From Amycolatopsis camponoti (GTDB lineage: Bacteria; Actinomycetota; Actinomycetes; Mycobacteriales; Pseudonocardiaceae): DNA of 64,000 bases. A model generated the notes under the pieces. That model was not told where the DNA came from and did not search any database. It worked only from the letters and a program-made list of their open reading frames with translations. Location: contig NZ_CABVGP010000002.1 of the NCBI RefSeq assembly GCF_902497555.1, forward strand, positions 2,554,501 through 2,618,500, given 5' to 3'. Made by a program: the position numbers and the translations under genes. Shown piece by piece: positions 1 to 10,253 of this stretch (positions within the stretch are counted from its first letter, which is position 1; the number at the start of each line of letters is the position of its first letter).

Positions 1-382
1 TCCTTGATGAACTTGCGGCAGTGACGACGACTGGCTGACGAATGGGCGAAATCGCTTGTCGATGAAGGTTCCTGGTCGCCAGCCTTTAACTGGGGACGCC
101 ATGGCCAGCTCGATCAAAGGGGTGGTCGCTGGTCCTCCAGCCGCCGTGCGACGAGCCGCCAGCAATGAAGGGAGACAGAGTACTGAGTTTGCCCGGGCAT
201 CAGAGCACGCGTGCTGTATTCTGGGGTGTGAGTTCGACCGAGTGAGCGCGCAGCGGCTGGGCTACTTAGAGTGACCTGGTTGCAGTCTGCGACCAGCCAG
301 AGGCATCGTCGCGTCGGCCGCCGGCCGCACTGAATTATCATTGCCCGGCCAGCGATAGTGTTGTGGTTAGCGTGCAAGAACG
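1..382. other. no recognisable gene
   Basis: Nothing convincing is encoded here on either strand. The right boundary is where the sequence begins to match the second recombinase unit at 39,511. Confidence 0.5.
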
Positions 383-1922
383 TCTCGGACACAGTATTAC
401 CCCACGGATCGCGAAACGCGATCTTGAAACCGGGGTGACCGTAGCCTAACTCGAATCGATCTCCTTCAGGCGCCATCCGGCGTGGTTATAGACGATGATC
501 TTTCTTGATTCGCGCAGCGGCGCGGCCACGCGTCTGTGTCGTGGTCGGTCAAGCTCCGGCGTGTCGTGGCCGTCGTTGCCTTCTTCTGCGAGTCGGATGC
601 TGATTTCCTCGACGAGGTAGTCCTCGCGGATGTAAAGCGTCTTCGGCCGCGACTGGCCTGCGCACTGAGTGCTGTTGTAGCCGTGACGGCAGCGGTAGGT
701 CGCACGTCCGTGGTTCCAGTGCGAGTCCAGCCGCCGGTCGCAGACACCGCAGTGAATCAGGCCGGCCAAGGCGAACCGGCGAGCCCGGCCGTCACTGGCC
801 GGTCGCGCCGCTCGGATCTGCTGCGCGGTGATGAAGTCCTGTTCGGTGACGAGCGCCGGATGGGCGGCCTTCGCTGACAGGGCCGGCGTTGCGGCTGGGC
901 CTCTGGTGTCGGTGGTGCGGCGGTTCCAGGTCTGTCGGCCGGTGTAGCGGGGGTTCGTCAGGATCACGGCGACTGTGCGCAGTGTCCAGGCTCCGCGGGT
1001 GCGGTGCCGGTTGCGGTCCGGGTCGGCGCTCGATGGGCAGGGCACACCACGTTCGTTCAGGTCCCGGGCGATACTGGCGACGCTGTGCCCGGCCAGGCGT
1101 TGCCGGAAGATCCAGGCTACGTGTGGCGCGGTTCGTGGGTCGGGTGCGAGGCGTTGGAGGCGTCGGCCCCAGCGGGCGTCGGTGGGGTTGGGGTGGGGGC
1201 CGGCGTCGACGAGTTGGTATCCGTAGGGTGGTCGGCCGCCGAGGTAGCGGCCTTGCTGGGTGGCCTGGTTGTGCATCGCCGCCAGTACCCGGTGGCGGGC
1301 GCGGAGGACTTCGCGCTGTGACTGGGTGGCCAGCAGCGACATCAGTGCCCGGTGATCGCGGTTGCTTAATCGACCGGACCGGCTGTCTCGGGGAGCCAGA
1401 GCTGAATATCGTGGCGGTTGCACCAGCTGTAGAGGGTGGCGAACTGGGTGCCGGTGAAGGCGCGTTCGTATTCACCGACCATGATCGCATCGATTGCGGA
1501 CTCCGGGCTGGAGGTCTCGGTCATGAGCTGGTCAGCCTGCGGTCGCTGGTGCCACGGGACGCGGCGTGAGGTGCCGACGTCGAAGTAGGTGGCGACGACA
1601 TGGCCGTGGCCCCCGACCGGCTCATCGGCCATGTCGCGTTGCCAGCCCTGTGATGAGACGCGGTCTTGATGGCGGGTGGTCGAGGTTCGGCCGTAGAAGG
1701 CGAACCGCAAGCCACTGCCGTGGTCGGGGCGGGCAGTAGTGGTTGTCGGCTTCTTGCTTTTCATCCACTGCGCCAGCAGGTCGGCCGTGCCGGCGGGTGG
1801 TGCGGTCACGTAATGCGGGGGCGGGTGCGGTGGGATCACGCTGGACGGATGTCGCGGCCGTTGGGTCATGACGGCGCGCTCTGAGCGGTTCATCTGATCA
1901 GCGGAGTCAACGCGTCATCTAG
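383..1922 (-). repeat. 1.54-kb serine-recombinase unit, copy 1
   Basis: This block is nearly collinear with 39,511-41,052. Both copies start at TCTCGGACACAGTATTACC and end at AACGCGTCATCTAG, and the flanking DNA differs outside those points. The only gene inside is a serine recombinase reading right to left. The sharp shared ends suggest a mobile unit or a segmental duplication. No target duplication or terminal inverted repeat was recognised. Confidence 0.75.
446..1893 (-). pseudogene. serine recombinase, frameshifted (copy 1)
   Basis: A resolvase-type catalytic domain is encoded by 1366-1893, with the nucleophile in FYGRTST (Ser71 of the ORF). It ends in a stop right after GPVD. The recombinase domain (RPPYGY motif) and a zinc ribbon (CGVC, then CRHG) continue in the -1 frame from about 1,370 to 446. 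The intact relative at 14,344-15,789 reads straight through this point, so one base seems to be missing here. A protein of about 480 aa would be restored by one insertion. As it stands the gene should give a catalytic fragment without DNA-binding domains. Programmed frameshifting is possible but there is no slippery heptamer at the junction. Confidence 0.85.
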
Positions 1923-2079
1923 CCCGCGGCGCTCCCGACGCACGCGTTTTTCGCAGCTCCGGAGGTGAGGGTGGGTCGTCGTCTCGCAGGCTCGCCGCCA
2001 GCCAGTGACAGTGAGCGCTCATGTCGTAACTCAGCTCGGGGCGACGTCCCACGTCTCCTCTTGCTCCGAACGAGTGAAC

Positions 2080-2108
2080 TTGAAGTTTCAATTTATTACC
2101 CTAGGTAA
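2080..2108. promoter_or_regulatory. AT-rich dyads upstream of the DUF4190/Ltp gene
   Basis: In the otherwise GC-rich gap 1,923-2,292 an AT-rich stretch carries two adjacent inverted repeats: TTGAA-GT-TTCAA (2080-2091) and TTACC-CTA-GGTAA (2096-2108). The position, about 185 bases before the next start, fits a promoter/operator. The regulator is unknown. The rest of the gap shows nothing else. Confidence 0.35.
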
Positions 2109-2292
2109 CGGTGGTGAGTCAGTCGCTCACTGCGGTCACCAGAGGAAATGATCGTGAACATCGTCGGCTGAGTCCTTTTCGTGACCGGAGGCGGCTTTCG
2201 GGCACTGTTACGCGCGGGATGCGGATGTCGACGAATGCCACAGAGCGTGACGCGTTCCGTTGCGTCGCCGCTGGACTGAAAGAGGCAGCCCC

Positions 2293-3069
2293 GTGTCTTA
2301 CGTCCCCATGCCGCCGTCGGTGCCGATGCCGGTGGCGAACCAGCCCAAGAACGGCCCCGGCACGGCCGGGTTCGTGCTCGGCCTGATCGGGTTGATCTTT
2401 GCGTTCATCCCGATCATCGGGATCGTCGCGTGGCCGCTGACGATCCTTGGGCTGATCTTCGGCATCGTCGGGACGCTGCGCGCCAACCGGGGCCAGGCGA
2501 GCAACAAGGGGCTGGCCATCACCGCCGTCGTGCTGTCGGCGATTGGGCTGGTCATCTGCGTGCTCTGGACCGCGGCCTTCGGCAAGGCGGTCAACGACGC
2601 CGCCAACGGGATGCCCGCCGCTGCCCTGACCAGCTCGGTCGCCGCGCCCGACCATGTTCAGACCACCAGCCCCAACCTGAACGACGCCGCCGCTTCGGCC
2701 GCGGCCACTGCTCCGGTCGAGCCGCCGGCACCCACCACGAGCGAAGCACCCAAGTTCCCGCCGCAGGTCGAGCAGGCCCGCGCCTCCGCCCAGAACTACC
2801 TGAGCTTCACCGCGTTCTCGCGCAACGGCCTGATCCGGCAGCTGTCCTCGTCGGCCGGCGACGGGTTCCCGAAGGATGTGGCGACCCAGGCCGTCGACAG
2901 CCTGTCGGTGGACTGGAACGCGCAGGCGGTCAAGTCGGCGGAGAACTACTTGAGCTTCACGTCGTTCTCTTGCTCGGGGTTGAAGCAGCAGCTGTCATCG
3001 TCGGCGGGTGACGGCTTCACGAAGGCCCAGGCCGCCTATGGGGCTGGCCAGACTGCAGCCTGCAAGTAG
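2293..3069 (+). CDS. DUF4190 membrane protein with C-terminal Ltp-like repeats
   Basis: This is a 258-aa protein from a GTG start preceded by AAGAGG; an upstream in-frame ATG at 2260 is less well placed. The N-terminus is Pro-rich and cytoplasmic-looking, followed by two or three hydrophobic segments (about residues 25-60 and 75-95) typical of DUF4190 proteins. After a Pro/Ala/Thr linker come two tandem repeats of about 45 aa of the form (S)[27 protein letters not shown], the pattern of the Ltp (host-cell-surface lipoprotein) domain. Ltp of a streptococcal phage blocks DNA injection by other phages, so a surface or superinfection-exclusion role is conceivable. That role is inference, since Ltp-type domains also occur in ordinary actinobacterial surface proteins. 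Confidence 0.75.
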   Translation: MSYVPMPPSVPMPVANQPKNGPGTAGFVLGLIGLIFAFIPIIGIVAWPLTILGLIFGIVGTLRANRGQASNKGLAITAVVLSAIGLVICVLWTAAFGKAVNDAANGMPAAALTSSVAAPDHVQTTSPNLNDAAASAAATAPVEPPAPTTSEAPKFPPQVEQARASAQNYLSFTAFSRNGLIRQLSSSAGDGFPKDVATQAVDSLSVDWNAQAVKSAENYLSFTSFSCSGLKQQLSSSAGDGFTKAQAAYGAGQTAACK

Positions 3070-3216
3070 ATCCGCCGCAACCAGCGGGAGTAACGGATGT
3101 CCTCACCCATACGACCTGTCGCGGAATTGGTCGCCGATCGTCGCCGAGTACGGGAAGTCGAGTGTCTCGCGCCGGGAAGCGGGTAAGGCGTTCCAGCAAC
3201 GCGGCCGGCGTCTTCT

Positions 3217-3498
3217 ATGGGGGCGCGTCGCGTTGACCATCGCCTGGTTCCTCGACGAAGGCTTCGCAGCCCTCGACGCGGGGGCCCTGCAGTCGGCTCT
3301 GGAAGTGCTGCGCGCCCAGGCCGGTGGCGACCGCCTCGTCATGGTGATCAGCCACCTGCACGCCGTCGCCGAAGCCGTCGACGACGTTTTGTGAGTCGAA
3401 CGCGGTGTCGCCGGGTCCACGGCCCGTTGGCTGACACCGGCCGAACGCGACGAACTCGTGCAGGCCGACCTGGCCAGCGGTCTGCAGCGGTTGGCGTA
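3217..3498 (+). pseudogene. C-terminal remnant of an SbcC/Rad50-type ATPase
   Basis: The reading frame shows a Walker B/D-loop ([12 protein letters not shown]), a switch histidine region ([10 protein letters not shown]) and a typical C-terminal tail ending in GLQRLA and a TAG stop. A TGA at about 3,392 interrupts it in frame where a Trp (DVLW-VERG) would be expected, so it is a nonsense-mutated 3' end. No Walker A or coiled coil remains upstream. It lies 140 bases before the first Wadjet-like operon but has a canonical Asp-Glu Walker B, so it does not derive from that operon's own jetC. Confidence 0.75.
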
Positions 3499-3635
3499 GT
3501 GCTCGTGGGTAGGCAGATCGCGTCCCATCACCCGATCGGTCGTCGTCTGGCCAACCACCTGCGGTTACGGTCAGTGTCCGGGAGGTGGGGAATGACCTCG
3601 TGGTTCGGCGTCGGGGACCTGAGCGGAGAACGCAG

Positions 3636-5150
3636 GTGACGGCCGGTTTCTCCACCGGATCGTCGCTGTCCGGCAGTGCGGCTCGCCGTCGGCGCACGCT
3701 CGCGCACTTGTCACCGATTTTTGAGGTGCACCTCAACCGGGCCAGGAACCCATCGGACGTCGATTGGGCCGCCTACGACTTTGTCGCGCTGGTCCAGCTC
3801 AGTGTGGACACGATCGCGCTTTCCTCGGGGCTGGACGGCAATCTCGGCGCGCCGCGCGAGACGGTCCTCGACGAGATGACCCTGGGCGCGGCCATGATGG
3901 CCCCGCACCGGCCCGTCGCCGAGCACGAGCGGGTCGCCCGGTTCGTGTTGGATCACCTGCTGCGGCACGACGAGCCGTCGCCGTACTTCACCGTCGAGCA
4001 CGCCGACGCCGACGCCGGCTGGGCGCGCGTGACCCACCAGGTCCGAGTGCTGTACGAAACGCTGGCCGGCGACGGGACGTCGCTGCAGGTCAACGCCGAC
4101 CACACCGCGGTGGCCTTGCTGCTGCTCGCGACCAACCGCTCCCTCGAAGACGAACACGAAGCGGTCATCGCGGTCATGCAGGCGCAGGCCGACAGCGGAC
4201 GGCTCGGCGCGGCGATCGAATCGGCCGAGGACGCCTTGACGTTGTCACGGACGTATTCGGCGAACGTCCGCCGCATGATCATCGAAGCCGAACGCGATGT
4301 CAGCCGGGTGAATTACGTCAGCACGTTGCGCCCGGAGCTGACGGCCGCGTCGCGGCACCTCGAACGGCGGATCCAGGTCGACGGGACGTTCCTGCGGCAC
4401 TTGGAGAGCCTGCGCTCCGATGCCTCCGAAGAGCAGGACCCCGAAGCCGTCCAGCAGCTCACCGTGGCAATCTCCCGGCTCGGCGAGGCCGTCGAGACGC
4501 TCGCCGAACTCCACACCGACGTCATCGGCGCGACGCCACGCTGGCGCGACGCGCAGGCTGCGCAGGCGTTCACGGCGGTCCCGGCGACCGAGGTCGACCC
4601 CACCGCGGATGTCCTGACCGCCTTGCTGACCGGCCGGCCGCTGCCGGCTGGCGCCGACGCTTCGCCTCCAGCGCCGGCACGGCTGCTGAACTTCTCGGCG
4701 TTGGCGGATAGGCTGGTCGCGCCGCCACGCCAGGTTCTCGACGTTCCCGGACGGGAGGTGGCGACCGGCGCGCTGGAGGAGAACGACGGCGTCTACCAGC
4801 AATTCCCCGAGCAGTTCCACAACGTCGCCGAAGCCCTGCGCAGCCGCCGGATCGCGCCCGGGATGAAGGCGCGGCTGTCCGATCTGCTGGCCGACGCCGA
4901 CGCGCTCTTCTCCCAGCCCGATCTCCGGACCGTCGCCGAGTTGGCCGCCCTCGCCGGCGGGTGGCACACCGCTCGGCTGCGGCTGCGGCTCCTGCTCGCC
5001 TTGGACGCGCTGATGCTGTGGCGCCCGGACGGCCTTCCCACCGGAAGCGATGACTGGTGGGCGGTCGACGACGCCTGCCGGGAAAACGCTCCCGATCTCG
5101 ATTTCCCGGATCTGCTGCTGCACCGGAGGGGACCGGATGACCGACCGTGA
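3636..5150 (+). CDS. jetA: Wadjet-like JetA (operon 1)
   Basis: This 504-aa protein is the first gene of a four-gene cassette. The GTG start at 3636 has GGAG eight bases upstream; the in-frame ATG at 3585 lacks a site. It is largely helical, acidic and without catalytic motifs. Its layout matches the 514-aa first gene of the second cassette: a winged-helix-like N-terminal half, a helical middle with many Arg/Glu, and a short C-terminal domain. In Wadjet systems JetA is the kleisin subunit bridging the JetC SMC-like heads. The identification rests on gene order and size more than on a sequence signature. Its stop overlaps the jetB start by 14 bases. Confidence 0.7.
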   Translation: MTAGFSTGSSLSGSAARRRRTLAHLSPIFEVHLNRARNPSDVDWAAYDFVALVQLSVDTIALSSGLDGNLGAPRETVLDEMTLGAAMMAPHRPVAEHERVARFVLDHLLRHDEPSPYFTVEHADADAGWARVTHQVRVLYETLAGDGTSLQVNADHTAVALLLLATNRSLEDEHEAVIAVMQAQADSGRLGAAIESAEDALTLSRTYSANVRRMIIEAERDVSRVNYVSTLRPELTAASRHLERRIQVDGTFLRHLESLRSDASEEQDPEAVQQLTVAISRLGEAVETLAELHTDVIGATPRWRDAQAAQAFTAVPATEVDPTADVLTALLTGRPLPAGADASPPAPARLLNFSALADRLVAPPRQVLDVPGREVATGALEENDGVYQQFPEQFHNVAEALRSRRIAPGMKARLSDLLADADALFSQPDLRTVAELAALAGGWHTARLRLRLLLALDALMLWRPDGLPTGSDDWWAVDDACRENAPDLDFPDLLLHRRGPDDRP

Positions 5151-5877
5151 CCTCGCCCGGGACGTCGGCATGCTGCTGCGGTTCGCTCTCGACCACACGG
5201 TGACGCCGGCCCGGCACGACACGTACAACCGGCTCCTCGACCGCTACACCACGGATCCCGAGCTGAGGACAGCGTTCGAAGAGACCGCGGCCGGCCTCGG
5301 CGTTCGCGCCTTGGCCGTGGACCGCACCACCGGCCTGGTGCTCACCGCGGAGGTGGATTCGCCGCTCGCCGTTGCGGACACGACCCCGTGGCTGCGGATC
5401 AGCAGCGCCAGCGACCGGATGGTCTACGGGGTGGCGCTCGGGGGTGTCGCCGCCTGGTGTTACCCGACCGCGCGTTCGGTGCGGGAGCCCGGCACCCGGC
5501 GGGTCTCCGCGATCGACGTCGACCGGCTGATCAGGGAACACGCCGCCGCTGTCGAGGCCGGAGAGGCCGAGTTGCCCGTCGGTCTCGGGCCGGCTTGGGA
5601 ACAGTACAGCGTCCACCGCAAGCAGATCGCCGTCACGAAGAACACCGGTCAGCTCAAGCGCGGATGCACGGTGAAGATGTGCGAAGAAGTGCTCGGCATG
5701 CTGGCTGCCTTCGGTCTCCTGGTGCCGGATCGGACGATCTCGCCGCCGCGCCCGGACCTGCGGGTGTGGCGGTCAACCGACCGGTTTCGTGCCCACGTCG
5801 CCGCCGGTGGCGGTCCGCTGGCGTGGCAGACCATCGTGAACTCGGGAATTTCCGCACTCGATGAGGAGGACGCGTGA
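5137..5877 (+). CDS. jetB: Wadjet-like JetB (operon 1)
   Basis: This 246-aa protein starts at an ATG behind a strong GGAGGGG site and begins inside the end of jetA. It is exactly as long as its counterpart in operon 2. It has an N-terminal helical domain (MLLRFALDH) and a middle winged-helix-like region ending in a conserved block of the type KRGCTVKMCEEVLGML, then a short acidic tail. JetB is the KITE-type winged-helix partner that binds the kleisin. The assignment is from position, size and coupling. Its TGA overlaps the GTG start of jetC (GTGA), which implies stoichiometric translation. Confidence 0.7.
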   Translation: MTDRDLARDVGMLLRFALDHTVTPARHDTYNRLLDRYTTDPELRTAFEETAAGLGVRALAVDRTTGLVLTAEVDSPLAVADTTPWLRISSASDRMVYGVALGGVAAWCYPTARSVREPGTRRVSAIDVDRLIREHAAAVEAGEAELPVGLGPAWEQYSVHRKQIAVTKNTGQLKRGCTVKMCEEVLGMLAAFGLLVPDRTISPPRPDLRVWRSTDRFRAHVAAGGGPLAWQTIVNSGISALDEEDA

Positions 5878-8800
5878 AGCACCTCGGCTGGCGGCTGGAA
5901 CGAACCTTCCTGGCTGGCGCCGGCCTGGCCGAGTCCCGGTTGGAGGGGCTGGACCTCAGGTGGTCGGAGCCGCTCGACCCGACCGCGCACGCGGCTCTGT
6001 GGGCGGACAACGGCACTGGCAAGACGATGGTCACGGCCTTGAGGTACGCCCTCTACCTGCCGTCTTCCCGGGATTTCATCCGCGGCGATTCGGACCGGTC
6101 GCTGGCCCAGCTGGTCCGGTCCCGCGATGTCTGCCACGTCGTCGAGCAGGCCAGCCGGGTCGTCGACGGGGAGCTGCAACGGGTCGTGGTCGGCATGGTC
6201 GCCGACTGGCCCGGTGGCGGCACCCAGGACCTCGAGAACCCGTCGCGGCTGCACCGCGCCTTCTACGGCTGGTTCTCGGGTGAGCACGGGCCCACCATCG
6301 ACGACCTCCCGTTCCGGACCGAGGCCGGGAGATGGGCCACCCGCAACCAGTTCACGGACGGCGTGCGTGCCATTCTGCCGTCGGGCGGCGCGGCGCCCCC
6401 ACACTCGCCGTCCGACCACCAGGGGAGCTGGCGAAGGTGGCTCGACGCCGTCGGCGTCGATCTCGACCAGGTCCGCTTCCAAGCCGTCATGAACGCCGCC
6501 GAAGGCGGCGTCGACCGGGTCATGCGGTTCACCGACTCCGACCAGTTCGTCCAGTGGCTCGTCGGAGCCACCATGCCGACTTCGACGGTGGAGCAGATCA
6601 CGAACAGCGTCGACGTCCTGCGGGCCAACGCCGCCGCCCGGCCGCGCTGGGAGGAGGAGCTGAACCTGTGGCAGAAACTCATCGAGCCGCTGTTCGACCT
6701 CGCCGTCGCACAGGACGAGGCCGGCAAGCAGCGCCGCGCGGCCACGGCGGCCAGGACACGCGCCGTCTCGGCCGTGGCCGACGCCGAGGCCACGACTGCG
6801 GCGTTGCGGCTTAAGGAGGAAACGTCGAAGCAGCTCTATGACCACCACGACGGCGCTCGCCGGGAAGCCGGCTCGGCGGCGCGGCGGGCCCAAGCCCACC
6901 GCCTTCGGATGGAACTGCGTGCCGCCGAGCTGCGAGTCCGGGAAGCGGAAGGCATCGCCGACCGGAAGCTCGACGAACGAAAGGATGCCGAGAGACAGCT
7001 CGCTGCCTGGCGGATCGTCGAAGACGTCCTGCAGAGCGGCAAGCTCACCGGTCGTCTCGCCGGTCTCGAGGAGCGACGGCGAGTGGTCGAAATGAAGACG
7101 GAACAACTGCAGCGCGAGGAAAGCAGGCTCAGACACAGTGTCGCCCGGTTGCTGACCGCACGCCGGGACGAAGCGGAGAACGCCCGCCAAGCCGCCGAGA
7201 AGAGGCTGAAGAAGGCACGTACCGACCTCGAGGCAGCAACCGACGAAGAGAAGAAGGCGCTCGGCGAACGAGGTGCCGTCACTCAGCAGGCGGCGCAGCA
7301 CGAAAAGGACCGGACCGCAGCGGAGAGCAGGCTGGCCGAGGTCGTCGAGGCGGGCTTGCTGTCGGAAGGTGACGAACCGGCACAGCGGGATCGGGCTCTC
7401 GCCGAGACGATCACCACCGCACAGGGCCGGAGACGCGTCGCCGGACTCGAGCTGGAGCGGATCGAAGCGGATCTCGGTACTGCGCAGGACCGGCTCGCGG
7501 CGGCGCAACGGCGGGTCAACGAAGCACGCGACGACGTCGAGCGGTTCCGCGGGCAGCTGAACACCGTCAACCGGCGAGTGACCGCACTCGAAGAAAACGA
7601 GCTCGTCCTGGACGCGTTCGGCGGTGCGGTCGCCGATCTCTGGGAGGGCCGGCCGATCCTCACCGACGTGCTGACTGGACGCGCCACCCGGGCGGACGGT
7701 GACGCCGAAGAAGCTCGCCGGGCGACCGAGGCGGCGCAGCGCACGATCGGCTCGATCGGCACCGACGGGCTCCTGCCCCCGGCCGAGATCGTCGAGGACG
7801 CGGTGCGGCGCTGTGAACAGGAAGAACTCACGGTCTGGTCCGGGTGGCGGTGGATCGCGGACACGATGAGCGCCGAGCCCGCGGAGTCGTTCGCCCGGTC
7901 GCGGCCGGACATCGCTTCGGGACTCGTCGTCGCGGAGCCGCGCCTCGTGCCGACGGTGGCTGCCGTGCTCGACGAACTCGACCTCGATGTCGCCCTCTGG
8001 GTCGGTGCGGTCATCGATCCCGAGGCCGCGGCGGTGGGGGCCGGGGGCAGCGGAACCGAAGCGCGGATTCTGCTGCCGCCCGCGGGGGTCTTCGACCGGG
8101 ACGCGGCGGCCGGGCTCGTTGCCGCGGCCATCGACGACCGCGCTCGGGCGGAGGGTGCTCGCGCCAAGGCCATCGCACGAGCCCAGCTCCTTCGTGGTGT
8201 CCTCGCGACCTGCGAGCAGCTGTGGCAGGAATTCCAGGTGAACCCTCGACCTGGGCTCGACGGCAGCATCAAGGCCGCCGAGGAACGAGGAGCGGAGGCA
8301 AGCGGGCACGAGCAGGCCGCGCAGGAGGAAATCGCCGCGCTGAAAGAAGAACGATCCATGCAGCAGGGCGTGGTGGAACAGGCACAGCTGACGATCGACA
8401 CGGCAGCCGAGCAGCGCCGCTTGCTCGTCCCCGCGATCGCCGCTGCCGAGACGATCGCCGCGGCGCGTCGGGCGTTGCCGGGACTCCGTGATGCAATCGC
8501 CTCGCTCGGCGCGCGCATCAGGGAGCTGTCGGACGTCAAGGCCGATCTGGCGGAACATATTGAAGAGGCCAAGCGTCTGCAAGACGACCATGAGCATGCG
8601 CGCGATGACGCCGCCGACGCTTTGCGCGGGGCCGGGCTGGCTCCGACCACGGACGGGCCGATCCCGGACGAAGAAGTGACCGTTCTCCGGGCGCGCCTGG
8701 ACGGTGTGCAGGAGACATTGGCGAACGCCACGATCGATCCCGCGCTGTCCGACGAGATCGAGCAGCTCCGCGGCGAACTCGCCGATGCCGAGGCAAGGAT

Positions 8801-10253
8801 CGGCACGGACCGGGAGCGGCGCGAGCTTGCCCGGGAGTACGCAGCGAGCCGAGGAGCCCGCCACCCGGTCGCGTTGGCCGAGTCGACCCGGGCCGCCGAA
8901 GCACGCAGTTCCGAGGCCGGGATCGCCTACGCGCAGGCCGAGGCCACGGCAGAGGCTGCTCGACGCGTCCACCAGCAGCGTGTCGACGACCGGGAGGACC
9001 GCAGCTCTCCGGACGCCGACGGGTACCCAAGCGCGGTACGGGTCACCGCGCCGCTGGAAGCCGATCAGTACGCACGTCAGCTCAACGAGGTGGCGGTGGA
9101 ACACCTCGAGAAGCGTGGTCTCGAAGACCGCCTGATGAAGGAGGCCGAAGAGGACGGCAAGAAGGCTGCGGAAGCGCGTCGGCTGATCGAGGTTTCGGTG
9201 CGGCCGCTCCGCCACCTCACGGTCGAGGTTCCGAACGGACGCGTTTTCGACGACGTGGGCGTGCTCACCGAGACCCTCGCCAACGGCACCGAAGAGCTGC
9301 GGGCTGCGAACGAGAACGTCTCGCGAGCCCAGGACGCGCTGAACGAGCTGACGGCCGGCGTGCAGGCTCACACCAACGGCAAGGACGCGAGAGCTGTCGA
9401 AGACCGGGCCGATCCTCACCTGGCCGACTTGATCGCGCGGCTCAGAACGGATCAGAGCCTCGCCCTGGACTCCGAACGCATCGCGGGACAGCTCGAGCAG
9501 CGGGCGGCCACCCTCCGGGACGACCTCGGGCAGCACGACGAACGCGTGCGGACGTGCGCCAGGATGCTGCATATTCAGGCGTCCACGGCGATCGAGAAGC
9601 TGCGGCACTACCAGAACCAGTCACGTCTGCCCGAAGGGCTGGGGGAGTGGTCGGGACAGCGCTTCGCCGTGATCGACCACGAACCCGTGCCGGTCGACGA
9701 ATCCGTTTCGGTCGACCGCGTGGCGCGAGTCGTCCACGCTCTCCTGGCGCCCGGCTCGGGCAGCTCGGATGCCCAGGCGATGTTGTTCGCCGCCGCACGG
9801 GCCCTCGTCGACGCACCGTTCCGCGTCCGGCTTCTGAAGCCCCACACCGATCTCGCCCTCGACCGGGTCGACGTCGCCGAGCTGAAGAACTTCTCCGGCG
9901 GGCAGCGGGTGACGGCGGGCGTGCTGCTGTACGCCACGATGGCCCGGGTGAAGGCGGCCGGCAACGACACCTCGATCGGCTGGTTGTGGCTGGACAACCC
10001 GTTTGGCCAGGCGTCCGCCGACCAGTTCGTCCGGACCATGCGCCTCGCGGCCGACAAGCTCGGGCTGCAGCTCGTCTTCACCGCCGCTCCCAAGGACAAG
10101 GGGGCGCTGTCGATGTTCGACCGGATCATCACCCTGGCTCGCCGTTCGCGGCCGTCGTCGGGCGAAAAGGTCGTGCTCGTCGATGACGGGAGACGCGAAC
10201 TGGCAGATCTCGAGCTGATCCAGCACGACGTCTTGCAGGTCCTCGGCGAATGA
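5874..10253 (+). CDS. jetC: Wadjet-like JetC, SMC-type ATPase (operon 1)
   Basis: This is a 1459-aa ATPase with the SMC/MukB layout. An N-terminal head carries Walker A (WADNGTGKT, Lys50). Long Glu/Arg/Ala-rich coiled-coil segments surround a central hinge-like globular region of about 100-150 residues near position 650. The C-terminal head has an ABC signature (FSGGQ, Ser1341) and Walker B (LWLDNPFG, Asp1374). Two things are odd. The first Gly of the P-loop is Ala, and the Walker B catalytic Glu is Asn1375; the same Asp-Asn-Pro occurs in operon 2. Wadjet complexes extrude DNA loops and select small circular DNA for cleavage. Here the catalytic base must be supplied elsewhere or hydrolysis is slow (inference). 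Confidence 0.88.
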   Translation: MKHLGWRLERTFLAGAGLAESRLEGLDLRWSEPLDPTAHAALWADNGTGKTMVTALRYALYLPSSRDFIRGDSDRSLAQLVRSRDVCHVVEQASRVVDGELQRVVVGMVADWPGGGTQDLENPSRLHRAFYGWFSGEHGPTIDDLPFRTEAGRWATRNQFTDGVRAILPSGGAAPPHSPSDHQGSWRRWLDAVGVDLDQVRFQAVMNAAEGGVDRVMRFTDSDQFVQWLVGATMPTSTVEQITNSVDVLRANAAARPRWEEELNLWQKLIEPLFDLAVAQDEAGKQRRAATAARTRAVSAVADAEATTAALRLKEETSKQLYDHHDGARREAGSAARRAQAHRLRMELRAAELRVREAEGIADRKLDERKDAERQLAAWRIVEDVLQSGKLTGRLAGLEERRRVVEMKTEQLQREESRLRHSVARLLTARRDEAENARQAAEKRLKKARTDLEAATDEEKKALGERGAVTQQAAQHEKDRTAAESRLAEVVEAGLLSEGDEPAQRDRALAETITTAQGRRRVAGLELERIEADLGTAQDRLAAAQRRVNEARDDVERFRGQLNTVNRRVTALEENELVLDAFGGAVADLWEGRPILTDVLTGRATRADGDAEEARRATEAAQRTIGSIGTDGLLPPAEIVEDAVRRCEQEELTVWSGWRWIADTMSAEPAESFARSRPDIASGLVVAEPRLVPTVAAVLDELDLDVALWVGAVIDPEAAAVGAGGSGTEARILLPPAGVFDRDAAAGLVAAAIDDRARAEGARAKAIARAQLLRGVLATCEQLWQEFQVNPRPGLDGSIKAAEERGAEASGHEQAAQEEIAALKEERSMQQGVVEQAQLTIDTAAEQRRLLVPAIAAAETIAAARRALPGLRDAIASLGARIRELSDVKADLAEHIEEAKRLQDDHEHARDDAADALRGAGLAPTTDGPIPDEEVTVLRARLDGVQETLANATIDPALSDEIEQLRGELADAEARIGTDRERRELAREYAASRGARHPVALAESTRAAEARSSEAGIAYAQAEATAEAARRVHQQRVDDREDRSSPDADGYPSAVRVTAPLEADQYARQLNEVAVEHLEKRGLEDRLMKEAEEDGKKAAEARRLIEVSVRPLRHLTVEVPNGRVFDDVGVLTETLANGTEELRAANENVSRAQDALNELTAGVQAHTNGKDARAVEDRADPHLADLIARLRTDQSLALDSERIAGQLEQRAATLRDDLGQHDERVRTCARMLHIQASTAIEKLRHYQNQSRLPEGLGEWSGQRFAVIDHEPVPVDESVSVDRVARVVHALLAPGSGSSDAQAMLFAAARALVDAPFRVRLLKPHTDLALDRVDVAELKNFSGGQRVTAGVLLYATMARVKAAGNDTSIGWLWLDNPFGQASADQFVRTMRLAADKLGLQLVFTAAPKDKGALSMFDRIITLARRSRPSSGEKVVLVDDGRRELADLELIQHDVLQVLGE

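Noticed and set aside
1360..1390. Programmed -1 frameshift in recombinase copy 1
   Set aside because: No X-XXY-YYZ slippery heptamer is present at the break, and copy 2 is broken at a different base. Mutation is simpler, though not proven.
5649..9608. Very long open frame (about 1,300 codons) antisense to jetC-1
   Set aside because: Long antisense frames are expected in GC-rich coding DNA with strong third-position bias. It has no domains, and the plus strand carries clear ATPase motifs and start-stop coupling.
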